Source: Ascarosepion bandense | Taxonomy: Eukaryota; Mollusca; Cephalopoda; Sepiida; Sepiidae | Assembly (NCBI GenBank): GCA_037127315.1 | Contig: JBBBDQ010000445.1 | Location: 2,685,001-2,749,000 of the forward strand | Reading direction: 5' to 3' | DNA: 64,000 bases | Shown here: positions 30,500 through 42,228 of the stretch, piece by piece | Layout of the letters: every line of letters starts with the position of its first letter | How positions within the stretch are numbered: the stretch's first letter is position 1 | Notes under the pieces: model-generated | The model's database searches: none | Told to the model about the DNA's origin: nothing | The model's input: only the letters and a program-made list of their open reading frames with translations | Position numbers and translations under genes: made by a program

Positions 30500-32180
30500 A
30501 CATGAATACAGTTAACGCTGGATATAGCCGTGTAAACGCGTACTTAACAAAGCAGAAGTAAGTGAGTGTCAGAACTAGTTTCGATTTAGGATTAACATTT
30601 ATTCTATTGTGACTTATTAATAAAGATCTTCGCAAAGAGAAGAGCTTGAGGAGTTAAATTTGTGCATTGATATATCGGATGTTCTCTAGGGGCGCTGTTG
30701 GCATAAAAACGAGAAGAGAGTAGCCTACGTGATTAGAAAACCGATATTAACTAAATTTAATATACAAATAACAGTTTGTATTTTCTTTTCAATATTTAAT
30801 GGGGAAATGAATTTAAGATACAACTACAATTCCCTTATACATTTAAATCGGATACAATGTCAAAATTAGAGACTTTTATGTAGGTTGTGGTGAATGCCCA
30901 GTCTTCGGAGGCTCATGAAATCAATACAACACTTCCCCCAGAGTGCTCTGTTCGGTCCTACACATTCTCTCTTTCACACCTTTTATTATCTCTTTCTCTC
31001 TCTTTCACGCACCTTTTTATTAACATCTATGAAAATGTTGCCACAGTTTGTGGTCGTATTTCCTCAAATCAAGAAGATCGAAGACATGTCATATTCCAGA
31101 TAGGCTAAAGTGCAAGAATAAACATTCAACCATGACCTTTTTCTCATGAACCTAAATTCTAGACTGTTATATCCCGGGAGGGGATAAACAGAGAAAGAAT
31201 AGTGCAAGAAATAACTCTTAACACTGAGGATAGATAGAGATTTATTATACCTCAGTACAATAAACCAAATACAAGTACACCAACGAACAGTTAACACGAA
31301 TAACAATTAAGAAGGCAATGTCTGTATAGTACGTATGCGTCCATCTTGAAAAGAAGGCTTCCGTCTAGTGACGTCTAACTCTCGTCTAAGGCCGATGGCT
31401 CTCGATCTCTCTCGTATAATGACGAATAATCTCGAAAACTCTCGTATAGTCACGAACACACTCGATCTCTCTGTAGTTTCTTCTAGTCCCGGTCTTTTTA
31501 ACCCGTGCCATACCCATTCCTGGGTAAGACAGGATATTCCTCCACAACATAGACCAAACTAGCCGGTCACTTATAATGCCTCGAAAATGATAGTCACCAC
31601 CATGAAAACACTGAATTTTCACCCTACGCGAAGAATCGGTGTTATCTCAGGTAGGTCTTGTGACTTGACCGCCTAAACTCAACCTAGAGCAGAAGTGGGA
31701 CACTTATATACGACCCATCGCTAAAGATACTGGAAAAATGCACCCGTACCACACTAGCATGTACCTGACTAGTCTTGTTATCCTGTACCATTACAAGAGC
31801 CAGATAAAGCCAAAAAGTACTACTGCCATATCTGGGGTGGAGCTGCACAGTCTTTCCTTTTCAGTCTTGATAGAATTCAAAAGCGCCTCCGCGTCCATGT
31901 GGGTTATGAATTATTTTCCATCTTACAACTCCTTTCCTCACAGACGAAACGCCGACAGCTGTTCTATTGCTATTTCCAGAGAAAGTGTTCAGACGAACTC
32001 TATTCCTTAGTTCCACTCGTTATAACCTTCACGGCTACGACCGGCCATTCCACATGTACACCTACGCAGAATCTAGCGAACCACCATAATTCTCATCGTA
32101 TTTCATTAGTGAGTTGTAAATTTCCTCTGAACAGCTATTTAACACGAACTGACTCCCAAGAGAATGCCTTTTCAATCACT
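30500..32180. other. Unclassified; possible solo LTR at ~31.15-31.7 kb
   Basis: 30500-31130 holds no recognisable feature beyond CT-rich repeats near 30970. From about 31163 (TGTTATATCCCGGG) a segment has a minus-strand AATAAA (complement near 31240) and a TATA-like TTAAAAAG (complement near 31495). It also has repeated CTCTCGT motifs between 31370 and 31470. This layout would fit a minus-strand LTR, but ends and target duplication were not established. Confidence 0.35.
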
Positions 32181-32188
32181 ATAATCAT

Positions 32189-32515
32189 GTGCGTTGTGGT
32201 GCAGGATGTGCGCTGTGGTACAGTGCATATAGGCTTGGAACGAGAAATCGGAGAGCCGAGTTCGAATTCCAGTTGAATTCCTTGCATTCACTGACGCAAA
32301 AATTCCCTTCGGAAAAGTATTAATCCGTCTCTTTCCTCCAGTTATGGGTTAAATAACAGGACAAATTCGGTTCTATAACTTTGGTTGGAAATCAGTCTAC
32401 CACAGAATGTAATGGCAATCTACTGCGGGATGATCTTCTGCCCAGTCAGTCATGTCTGGAAAGAGACATGATCACCCAACGCGTGTATCGCGTATGGCAC
32501 TTAATTGACTGACTG
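32189..32515 (+). mobile_element. tRNA-derived SINE with duplicated head
   Basis: Full monomer ending TTAATTGACTGACTG. The first 15 bases of the head (GTGCGTTGTGGTGCA) are repeated before the main head at 32204. Flanked by an 8-bp direct repeat ATAATCAT (32181-32188 and 32516-32523), a likely target duplication. Confidence 0.8.
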
Positions 32516-34092
32516 ATAATCATAATGTATTCATACCTATCTTTAATAGGTATCTTCCTCACATAGCTCCATAAATTCTGCCTGTTGCTAAAAAAAGACC
32601 TACTTCGAGTGGCTCCTGGGCCTTATCTGGGGTGAATGATGACAGGTATACTGGGAAAATACATAATCACACGTGTGGAATGTCTTAGTGTGAGTTTGAA
32701 TTTTGTTTAACGGCATATCAACACCTCTGTGGGTTATTTAATGTCAAAAAGGTAGGGGTTTTATGGTATTTTTTTAATGTTCAGTTATAGTGAGAAAGTT
32801 AATTTAGTCAAATTTTAATGGAAATTTTTTGTTTACATTCTTTTTTATTTTAGAAGACTGAATATGTCTTTGTTATGTTGAAACACACCTATTCCTCAGA
32901 TAATGGACTCTCCCTCCTATATCAATAAGAATTAACAGGAAGTGAACTCGAGAAATTCTTGCGAAGTTTTTTTGACGTGTGTTGTCATTTCCAGACACCC
33001 CCCAACCTTGCTTTGTCGAGGTTTTGACTTTTTGTTGGAAACAAAAAAAAACAAAAAACAAAAAAAACTTAAACACTTATTTGGATTTATTTCATTTTAA
33101 AGAAAAGACCTTTTTGTATAGATAAGTTTATTGTTTTAAATTTTTTTTTTCGCTTACTTACTTTGTTCTTTCCTTTTTTCATTCTTCTAGCTTTTTGTTT
33201 TTATTTTTGTATTTTTGGCGGCCATATTTGTTTTTGTTTAGGTCAGCCGTTTTGAATTTATTTTTTATTTTTATTTTTTTTAGTATCTGTTTGGCCTTAA
33301 GTGCCATGTTTATTTTCTTTTAATAGTAACTACCTTTTATTTGGTGACCAGAGACTGATTAATTAACTGCTTTTTTTTCCACTTTAACTTTTCTTTTTCA
33401 GCCCCTCCCCATTTTTCTTTTGCGGAAGTAGCCGTTAGGAGACTCTTCCCTTTTTTGTTTGCATTTGTTTTCTTTGTGTTTTTTGTTTAATTGTAACTTT
33501 GTTAAGTTCGTTCGTTGTTCAAATTTATTTTTGTTAATTCTTTTTAGGTTGTAAAGTTTAGTTAATCCGTTTAAAGTTAACTTTAGCCCCTCCTCCTATT
33601 TCTTTGTCGGGAGAAGCCGTTTAAGCAACTCTTCGTTTTTCTGTTTGTTTTATTTTATTAATTTCCTTGTGTAATTAGTTTATCGTATCTTGTAAAGTTT
33701 ATTCTTTGTTTCAATTTGTTTTTCTTTTAATTTTCCTTTTATTTTATTAAACCTCTCAAGAGGCTAACCTTTAGTTTTTCTTAGTATATTAAAAGTTTAT
33801 TTTTAGCCGCTAAAGGCTAGTTTTTAATTTGCCAGCCGTTTTAATTTAATTTTTGTTTGACGTTATTGGCTGATTTGTATTTATTTTCTTAAATCCTTGG
33901 GGGTTTATTTTTGTTTTAAAACCGTCTTCTTGTCCTTGCTGTTACTATTTTAGTTTGTGTTTTTTAGTTGTTTATTTTATTAGATTTCTTTTTTCATTTT
34001 TACTCCCGTTTTTCCCACCCCTCCCCATAAGTTTTAATTTAAATTTGTGGAAGGGGAAAAAACATTAGTGCGTGGAGTATTAAAAGTTTAAA

Positions 34093-35712
34093 ATGGCCGA
34101 CAATAGTCGGTCAATAAAGAAAAAATTGATATTTGACCCTCCATGGAAGGGTCCCCCAGATAAAAATAAGAATTTCCTTCCCTTCCTGCTAAAGAGCAAG
34201 AAGAAAATATGAAAACGACCAATTGTACGGTGGCCGAGAAAGGCCAAAAAATGGGGAAGATAAATCAACGAACAAAGACAAGACAACGAAAGACGCTGAG
34301 GCTGGGGAATCGCTTTGTGGCTGGAAGTCCCCACCAAAATGCAAAATCAATTTGACGGAGTTCTTGGAGAGAGCTAAGAGCTACGCACACCTTGTAAAAG
34401 AAGATGGGCTCTTAGAAGATCCTCAGGAATTAAAGAAAATTGAAAAAAGAATAGTGTCAGTCTTCGTGGTGGACAAAATTTGTCGCAGCACGAAAGACAC
34501 AGTGATAAAACCACTGCAGTCAACAGGGGTAAAGCCCTTAAGAATAGTTAAAGGTGCGGGCTTCTTTATGTGGGACGTACTGCTACCCACGCGAGAAGAC
34601 TGCTTTAAAATGGCTACCTGATAACAAAAGAATATATAATAAGAACAGAGTATGATGGCAAACGAAGGACCTATGTAGCAGTATATGAGGTTCCTCCTCA
34701 AGTTATCGGGGAGAATCTTGCTGCATACTTTTTGCAGTTCGGCCAAATTTTAGATGCCTCCTGCGATGACTTGACCGGGGGATGGTCTTTCAAAATAATG
34801 ATCGACCGCCACGTCTTCCTGACCATCCCCAACTGCCTTGACATAGGGGGCCTGAGCTTGCCGGTGATCGTGTCTGGACGCAAGCCAAAATGCTGGAGGT
34901 GTGGAGAGACTAGTCACCTCTCCTCCTCCTGCCCAGAGAAGAAGGCCTCTGGAAGCCAGGCCCCAGTCGACCAAAATCCACCTCTAATCGCTTCTGTTAC
35001 ATCCGTCTCGCCCGTAGTGGGCATGCCAATACCCAGGACTGGTGCGGTAGTTCCCCCGGTTGGGAATAAAAAAGTTCCCTCACCCCCCCCGATAAGCCAT
35101 CTCCAGCTGCACGTGCAGTCTCGGAGAAGGATCAGGGGGAAGCGCCAAGCAGCGGAACCTCGGTCCCCGGAAACCCCAAAAACTAAAGGCACTAACAGCC
35201 CCACTCCCTCCATCAGCAGGAAGGGCGATGCCTCGGCCTGGTCAGCTCCGAAACTGGAAGAGCTCAAAAAAGCTTTCGATCCAGGATACGAAAAAATGGA
35301 AAGGATTAAAGAGCTCAAAAAGCAATTAGAAAAGCGGCCATTTCGCCCGTCGGATGATTTAAAGAAACAACTGGCACAACGTCCACCCCGCCCCTCGGCC
35401 TCTGCCCCGTCCTTCCCTCAAAAGAAAAAACCTGGCAAAAAAATTCATTCTTCACAATCCACTCCCCGTAAACCGTCCTCTCGTAGTCGAGACCCAGCCC
35501 CGTCATCAATTACTTCCGAATGTCACCATGTCCCTCTCCCCCAAAACAGATACCCACTCCAGCCAAAAGACAGAAAAGCCCATCTTCTGAGGACAAAGAG
35601 GCACGAAAATAACCGTCTAAAGTACCATACAGGCAAGGGGAGGACATCTGCCGTATTTCCCCGGCCCAGGCTGAAAGAGCCAAGAATTTTGGCAATAGAA
35701 TTAAACAACTGA
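34093..35712 (+). pseudogene. LINE ORF1 (gag-like, CCHC zinc knuckle)
   Basis: A start at 34093 (MADNSRSIKKKL) shifts into the frame 34223-34621, which has a stop at 34619. The frame then continues at 34732-35712. The distal part contains CWRCGETSHLSSSC, a CX2CX4HX4C knuckle, followed by a Pro/Ser/Lys-rich stretch with repeated LKKQLxxRPxRPS. This fits the RNA-binding ORF1 protein of Tx1/L1-lineage elements with a zinc knuckle. Copy 2 has the same knuckle as CWKCGETGHLAASC. Confidence 0.7.
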
Positions 35713-36120
35713 AGGCACTGCTGGCTATGAAAAAATGCGGAGAAAAAGATGTGGAGGTACACGAAAATTTCCCAAACGCACAAAGGATACTAACTGTTAT
35801 TCGCACTGGGCCGGGGGCGCGGCAGACTTGGGGCATGGTCGAGGAGGCTGCGAAAGTAATATCCCTGACACCACCAATTATGATTACCAAATCAGAACGG
35901 CTCTCGAACTTGGAAAAATTTTGTTCAGGACGGGTCCCGGTTTTGGTTCATCCCTCCCTCTATAGGGCTCTGAAATTAACCTTTCCCTGGGATGTTGGCG
36001 GCGTCTCCTCTGACGGCACTATCAAGAATGAGATGGGCCATGCGTCAATGGGAGAGGCTGTCGGCATCCTTTCCCCGTCCATGTTCTGTCCAGGACCCCA
36101 ACCCTAATCACGTATCACGA

Positions 36121-39100
36121 TGGCTCTTTGGTTAGCAAGTGTGAATGCCCGGGGGCTGAGGTCAATCTCGGAGGGTGAGGCTCACTCATGATCTCCAGCG
36201 CCTCGGGATGGATGTTGGTTGTCTACAGGAAACCCGGTTTTTTGCTGGCGATTATGAGGGCATACTGTCTAGGGATTACGATCTCTATTCAGCATGTTTT
36301 GATGGTCGTTCTAGAAGTGTTTCCTGGCTAGTGAGGGAATCCTTGGGTGCGGTGTGTGCGTTTGTCTTCGCGGATCCAGCGGGAAGGATTTGTGTGCTGG
36401 ATATTACCATAAAGGAGAAGTCTTTTCGGCTCATTGGGGTTTATGCGCCCAATGTCCATACGGAGCGTCCTACTTTGTTTCGGCGGCTCGAGTCGTTTTT
36501 TGGAACATCGAGGCGGGTAATTTTAGCGGGGGATTGGAATGCCGTCCTTGACCCTGAGAAGGATCGTATAGGAGAAAGATCGGGTACTAACAAGCCGGAT
36601 GTGAAACCATTTCGGGAATTTATCGACAGGAATGATCTTGTCGATAAATACCGAAATAAACACCCCCGGGAGGTAGTGTGGACTTGGACTAATAGGGGAT
36701 GCTCGGATTCGAAGGTACGCGCAAGCTATCTCGACCGAGTTCTAGTTAGGAGAGTCGACGTAGGGCTCTTAGGTTGTCCAAGTTTCCATTCCATAGTTTA
36801 CACGGATCATAGGCTCGTCCGGGTTCGTGTAAACTTAGATAAGCCTAAGGTTAAGTTGGCTGGATACTGGAAATTGAACGCATCATTATTTGATAGCCAA
36901 GATTTCCAGGAACAGCTGTTACTAACACTAAAGCGGGAATTGACGGGGGCTGTGTTTGGGAATAAGTGGTGGGATTCACTTAAATTCAAACTTAGGTCCT
37001 TTGCTGCCGACTATAGCCGTCGGCTCAACTTAGCTAATTTAGCGGCGCAAACAGCAATAGAAAAGAAAGTTGATCGGGCAGTTAAATCCCGTAATAGTTG
37101 GGACGTAGCCTTAGCTAGGGCCGAGCTGGCCTCCTTGCTTATCAAGTAGTTAGGGCTAGGTTAAAAAGAATGTCTTCTGAGGCAACGAATATGGCCGCAG
37201 AATTGCGTGCAGAGGAAGCTAGGCAAGCAGTCAATCGGCATATCAAGGACATCACATTGCCGGATGGACGTACCGTGACTACAGACGTGGGTATATGTGG
37301 GGCTTTTCGGGATTACTTCCAGGATCTTTTCACCAGGGAGCCCGGTCTGAGCTCTGCTCAGTTCGATACCTATTTGGCTGACTTTCCCCGCCTCGAGGCG
37401 GCTAAAGCAGCTGGGTGCGAGGGGCCCATAACAGTTGGAAATCTGGGATGCGCTGAAATTGGTTGGCCGGGACAAAACTCCAGGATTGGATGGTCTTCCC
37501 TACGAACTGTACTTGAGGCAGTCGTCCGTTTTTGTTCCTCTGCTGGCGCTCGTTTATAACAACTGGATGGAGCAGGGGTCTATACCTCGACGCTTCACCA
37601 GGGGTGTAATCAAGTTGCTTCGCAAGAGCAATGGCGGTGGGGTGGCATAGATAATTATCGGCCTTTAACGATGTTAAATACTGACTTAAAGATTTTTGCC
37701 AAGGTCTTGGCCCGCCGTTTGCAGGCTGTCCTCCCTAGTTTGATTGGCCCCGAGCAGACTTGTGCTGTGAAGGGCAGGACTATTCAGGACAACCTTCATT
37801 TGGTACGTTGTCCACTTTCGCCTTTGCTCTACGTTCTTGCGTTGGAGCCATTCCTTCGCAAGTTAAAGGCGAATCCGGTCCTTCGCGGAATTTCCGTACC
37901 TGGTGCTACCACCTCGGCCAGGTACTCCGCCTATGCTGACGACGTTTCAGTTTTTGTGTCGAGAAAAGCCGAGATTGACGAAGAAATAAGATGTTATGAC
38001 ACGGTGACAGGGGCCAAGATTAATCGCGATAAGTCTGTTGGCTTGCGATTGGGTGCGTGGAAGGGAGTTTCTCTTCCCGGACCTTTCCTCTGGACGGACG
38101 GGCCGATCAAGATTCTCGGCGTCTTTTTCGGTCCTGATCTCTAGTTGGAAATGAATTGGTCGGAGGTTCGAGAGAAGGCCGAGTGCGCAGTTTGTCTGTG
38201 GACTCTGAGGAAGCTTTCCTTAAAGGGGAGGGCGGAAGTATGTGCCTCGCACATCTACCCGATTCTCCTTTACCGACTCTTGGTACTTCCTCTCCCGTGT
38301 GCCATTCGTTTGGAGTTAATTCAGCTCTTGTTCTCCTTCCTTTGGGGAGAAGGCAAGGCTCCCAAGGTGCGTCGCGAGATCTGTTGCCTTCATCCTTCTT
38401 AGGGCGGTCTGGGCATGCCTAGCGTTGAGATTCGTCAACACACGTTTCGCATTAGATTCCTGGATCGAATGTGTATGCTGGCGGATGAGAACGGCGCCCT
38501 CGTTAAAGAGGACGTCCATAAAAACTTTCCTTCCTTCAGAAGTGTGCATTTGTCGAAGGCGGAGGCCGGCCGTACTCCTCGTGGTAAGTGCTCCGTCTAT
38601 AAAGAATGTCGTTTGGCTCTCCAGTTTCTCTTGCGGGCTACGGATGGCCACTCCAACGCCCAAGCGTTGTCTCTTAAGGCATTATATCGGGTGTTAGTTA
38701 GCGGGGCCGTTCAAGATGAACTGATAGGCGAGCTCGGGCTTACGAAGCAGGAGGCTCGCTCCATATGGCCTTGGGCGCCCGGGTTGAAATGCCTCACTAA
38801 CGATGAGGCATCACTCACCTGGCTGATGATTCGAAAGGCCCTCTGGGTAGGCAAGAAGCTTCATGCAACGGGCCTAACACCGAAATCAACCTGCGTGCGT
38901 TGTGGGCTGTCGGCGGAAACCGTCGATCATGCCTTCTTCCACTGCAGTGTTGTTGCTCCGTTGTGTAAGTTTCTTGAAGATCTCATGGTTCGTATGCTGC
39001 GTGGAAAGTTCTTTGTCCTTGAGGCTAGTTCTGTTTGTAGCAATGTCGTGCCTCCGTTATCTAGGGCTGAGCACTATGTGCTCTTTTGCTTACTAGGTGT

Positions 39101-39323
39101 TATGCGAGTCGTGATTTGGACGACGCGACAGAAGGAATTCTATGGTGATGAGAAGTTTACCTCTTCCCAACTGATCTCGTTCTTTAAGCATCAGCTTAAA
39201 GTCAAGATCAGGACGGAAAGGAAACGACTCACTCCATCTGAATTTGGCAAAAGGTGGGGGAGTCTTGCGCGTTTCTGTCGAGTGAAAGGTGCTGACCTGG
39301 AGTGGTTGTTTGATGTTGGTTAG
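36121..39323 (+). pseudogene. LINE ORF2 (endonuclease-reverse transcriptase), broken
   Basis: Starts MALWLASVNARGLRS. After a frameshift near 36175, an open frame to 37149 covers an AP-type endonuclease: LQETRF (catalytic Glu), LAGDWNAVLDPEKDRIG, YLDRVLVR and YTDHRLVRV. Frames from 37170, 37435 and 37671 cover RT: GPEQTCAVKGRTIQDNLHLV, SAYADDVSVFVS (YADD, motif C) and INRDKSVGLRLG. The block between HLVR and CPLSPLLYVLALEP lacks about 230 bp that copy 2 retains, removing motif A with its catalytic Asp. The final frame 38415-39323 holds the C-terminal WAPGLKCLTNDEASLTW and the zinc-binding CVRCGLSAETVDHAFFHC. Confidence 0.8.
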
Positions 39324-40075
39324 GCATCAGGATATTGGGTGTGCTGGGCAGAACATGTACACCCTTTCTTGTTAGGTAAGAGTAGGTAGATTTTGATTTT
39401 CTGTTTCTCGCTTTAAAGTTAACTTAACTAGGTTATGATTGCTCATTGGCTCCTTTTTCTTTTTGTCCCCAGTTTTCTTTTAGTTTAATCCCCCATCCCT
39501 TCCCACTTTAGGTGTTCAGCAATGTTAGTTCTTCGGTGGATGCGTGGCGTCTTTCGTTATTTTTCAAGTGTGCTTTTCGTTTTTGTTATGGTGTTTAAAT
39601 GTGTGAGTGATTGTGTGAGTAATTGCTGATCGGATAAGTGGTATTAATTATATTCCTAAAGCCACGCATTATTTTTCGTCCGGGGAACTGGTTTTGCTGT
39701 CACAGTATTAGAGTAGTGCGGGGGGGGGGGGGCTTTTATTACTAATAAGATTTTATTTAGTTTCTTGTATATATTGTATATCATTGTATATAAACATTTG
39801 GGGAATTTTAAATGTTGTTATTTTCTGCCCATGCCCTTCACTGAAAATTGTACATATGGGAGTTAAGTCGGACTACATAGAGCAGCTGAGGTATTATGGT
39901 GAACGTGGTAATAATGGTAAGTAAAAATGTAGTATTATGGTGAAAGGTTTATTGTAAGTGTGTCAGGGTCAACGAAAGTGAATAGCTAAGTTAAATTAGG
40001 ACAGATGAAGACCAGCCTTCCCCATCCCCGTGTTAGGCCTTGTGCCATATTTGTACTCATCGTACAATAAATAAT
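39324..40075 (+). other. 3' UTR of Tx1-like LINE copy 1
   Basis: Includes a G12 run near 39720, TTGTACATATGGGAG (39850) and GGCCTTGTGCCATATTT (about 40035), ending AATAAATAAT. Parts are conserved in all other copies (18.6-19.7, 27.2-29.3, 45.6-46.3 and 56.4-56.7 kb). A conserved 3' UTR of this kind is what a LINE RT usually recognises. Confidence 0.7.
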
Positions 40076-41210
40076 GAAATTCTTGCGAAGTTCCAGTTCT
40101 GTCCTGCTTTGACTTTGGCTTTATTGTTTTCCCGCGAAAGACACTTATTTGAATTACTTAGCTAAGTTTATTTTTCGTTGAATTTTATTTTTGTTCACTT
40201 TTGTTTTAATTTTCCTTTCCCTGTTTTTCGTTTTACTGCCATATAGAAGGACTGATTCTTATTTTCAGTTACAAACCGGCCGCCATATTTGTTATTGTTT
40301 TCGTTTGGACAAGAAAAGTTTGTCCTTTTTTTTATTTTCTTAATTAAATTTTTTTTTGACCAGTTCTTGGCTATTTTTGAAGTTTTACTTCTTGTGAATT
40401 TTTATTTCAGCCCCTTCCAGCCATTTTTTTTTACCGAATGTAATCTTTTAGTTTACTTTCATATTTTGTTTACAACTTAGTGTTTTCTTTTTTCCCCGCT
40501 CCGTGTTTTTTCTGCCTTTTTAGTTTAATTCTTTCCCCCCCACCCCCATTCTATTTATTATTTCAAAAGTTTCTTGTACTTCTTTTTATTATCTTTTTGG
40601 AAAGTTTTATCTGACATTACTTAAACCGTTCTTGGCTAATTTCTTCTGTATCTTAGCCCCTCCTCTTCTTTCGTATTTTTTTGTTGTTTTTTTTTTCTGC
40701 CGCTTTAGGTTAATTCTTTTTATTTTAAAAGTGTTTACTTTTGTATTATAACCCTCCTCGTTCGTAGGTGGGATTATTGTATTCCCCCCCCCCCCCCAAT
40801 AAGTTTATTTTTTGTTATACTTTTTTGTATTTTAACCCCTACTCTTTTGTAGGTGTGATTATTTAATTTATGTGTTTGCCTTTTAAGGTTAATTTCTCTT
40901 TAATTTTAAAATGTTTTTAGTTAACACTTTTACTCATTTTTAGTTTCTTTTGAGAGTTTTTCTTGTATTGTTTGTAATTCTAAACCCTCCTCTTACATAG
41001 GTGGGTCATTTGTATCAGTGTGTAATTTTTTGTATTTCATTGAATTTCTTATTTTTTCCTCCTTTTTTCTTCCCCTGCAATTGTTTAAATTATCCCCACC
41101 TCCATCCCGCTTTCGTGTCGTATTTTCCCCCTCCTCCTTCCCTCGCCATCGACTGAAATTAGTTCACATAAAATAAAAAAACAGAGAGCGAGTTTTAAAA
41201 GTTTCATTTA

Positions 41211-42228
41211 ATGATGGCCGCCGCTGATCGGCCGTTGAGGAGGGATTTACTTGGGTCCTTCTCAAAGAAGGATCCTCCCGACAAAACAAAGAAAGGATTG
41301 GATACAACATCAAGCAAAACCTCAAAAATGACTAGTCAGATGAAAGTACCCCAGCTAGGGATCAAACTAAAAAAGATGAAATTGAAAAGACAGCCGAGGC
41401 GTCGCCCTCCTGCTGGAAATCTCCTCCATCATGCATTATAAACCTCGCGGAATTCTTGGAAAGGGCAAAAGAATATGAACATCTTTTGAAAGCAGATGGT
41501 CTCTTGGAAAACCCGCAAGAATTACAGAGGTTTGAAAAGAGAAGACAGCCGATCACGCAAAACTTGTATCTCCATGAAAGACACAGTGATTCGTACACTG
41601 ACGTCCCTGTATGTTAAACCCTAAAGAATTAAGGGAACAGGGATTTTCATGTAAGACATTCTGTTACCCACTGCCAAAGATTGCGAAGAGATGGTTCGCC
41701 GTGACCTAATTACAAACTAATTAATAATCCGAACTGAATACGAAAGCCGGCGAAGGATCAGGGTTGCAGTCTATGAGGTCCCTCCTCAAGTTGTTGGAGA
41801 ACACTTTGCTGCTTTCCTAAGTAAATATGGCCAAATCGTAAGCGCCACATCCGACAACTTGAGTGGGGGATGGAGCTTCGATATCATGCTCGATCGTTTG
41901 GCCTTTGTCTCCGTCCCCGACTGTTTGGATTTTTGTGGGCGAAAAATGCCGGTCATCGTGGCCGGCAGAAAACCAACCTGTTGGAAGTGTGGTGAGACTG
42001 GTCATCTTGCCGCTTCCTGTCCAGATAAAAAGGCTTCTGGACTTCCGGCCACTGTTGACCCAAATACCCCTCGGCCTGATACTGATAGTTCCGCAGCGCC
42101 TGTAATGGGCCTGCCAGCGGCACAGACCGGTAGGGTTAAACCTTCGGTTGGGGCTAGCCCCACACAAAGCTCCGAACCTATCTCTTTCCGCAAGTGCGAG
42201 TCAGGAGAAGGAGGAAGGGAAGTGGCAT
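41211..42228 (+). pseudogene. LINE copy 2 ORF1 remnant
   Basis: MMAAADRPLRRDLLGSFSKK parallels the start of copy 1 ORF1. After stops, SGGWSFDIMLDRLAFVSVPD and CWKCGETGHLAASCPDKKAS reproduce the zinc-knuckle region. Most of the Pro/Lys-rich ORF1 tail is deleted, so the open frame 41859-42500 runs from the knuckle straight into the endonuclease start of ORF2 (RDLQRLGVDVCCIKETRFST). Confidence 0.7.

Larger units (their letters stand above)
32969..40075 (+). mobile_element. Tx1-like LINE, near full-length copy 1
   Basis: About 7.1 kb. It has a T-rich 5' UTR (32969-34090), ORF1 with a CCHC knuckle (about 34093-35712), ORF2 with endonuclease and RT (about 36121-39323) and a 3' UTR to 40075. A 17-bp direct repeat GAAATTCTTGCGAAGTT flanks it (32952-32968 and 40076-40092). 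The proteins resemble the Tx1 group of the L1 lineage, some members of which insert at specific targets. Frameshifts, stops and an RT deletion make it inactive. Confidence 0.8.

Noticed and set aside
34223..39323. Intact host genes in the 34-39 kb region
   Set aside because: The frames are ORF1/ORF2 of a LINE, with zinc knuckle, endonuclease and RT motifs, and they are broken by stops and shifts.
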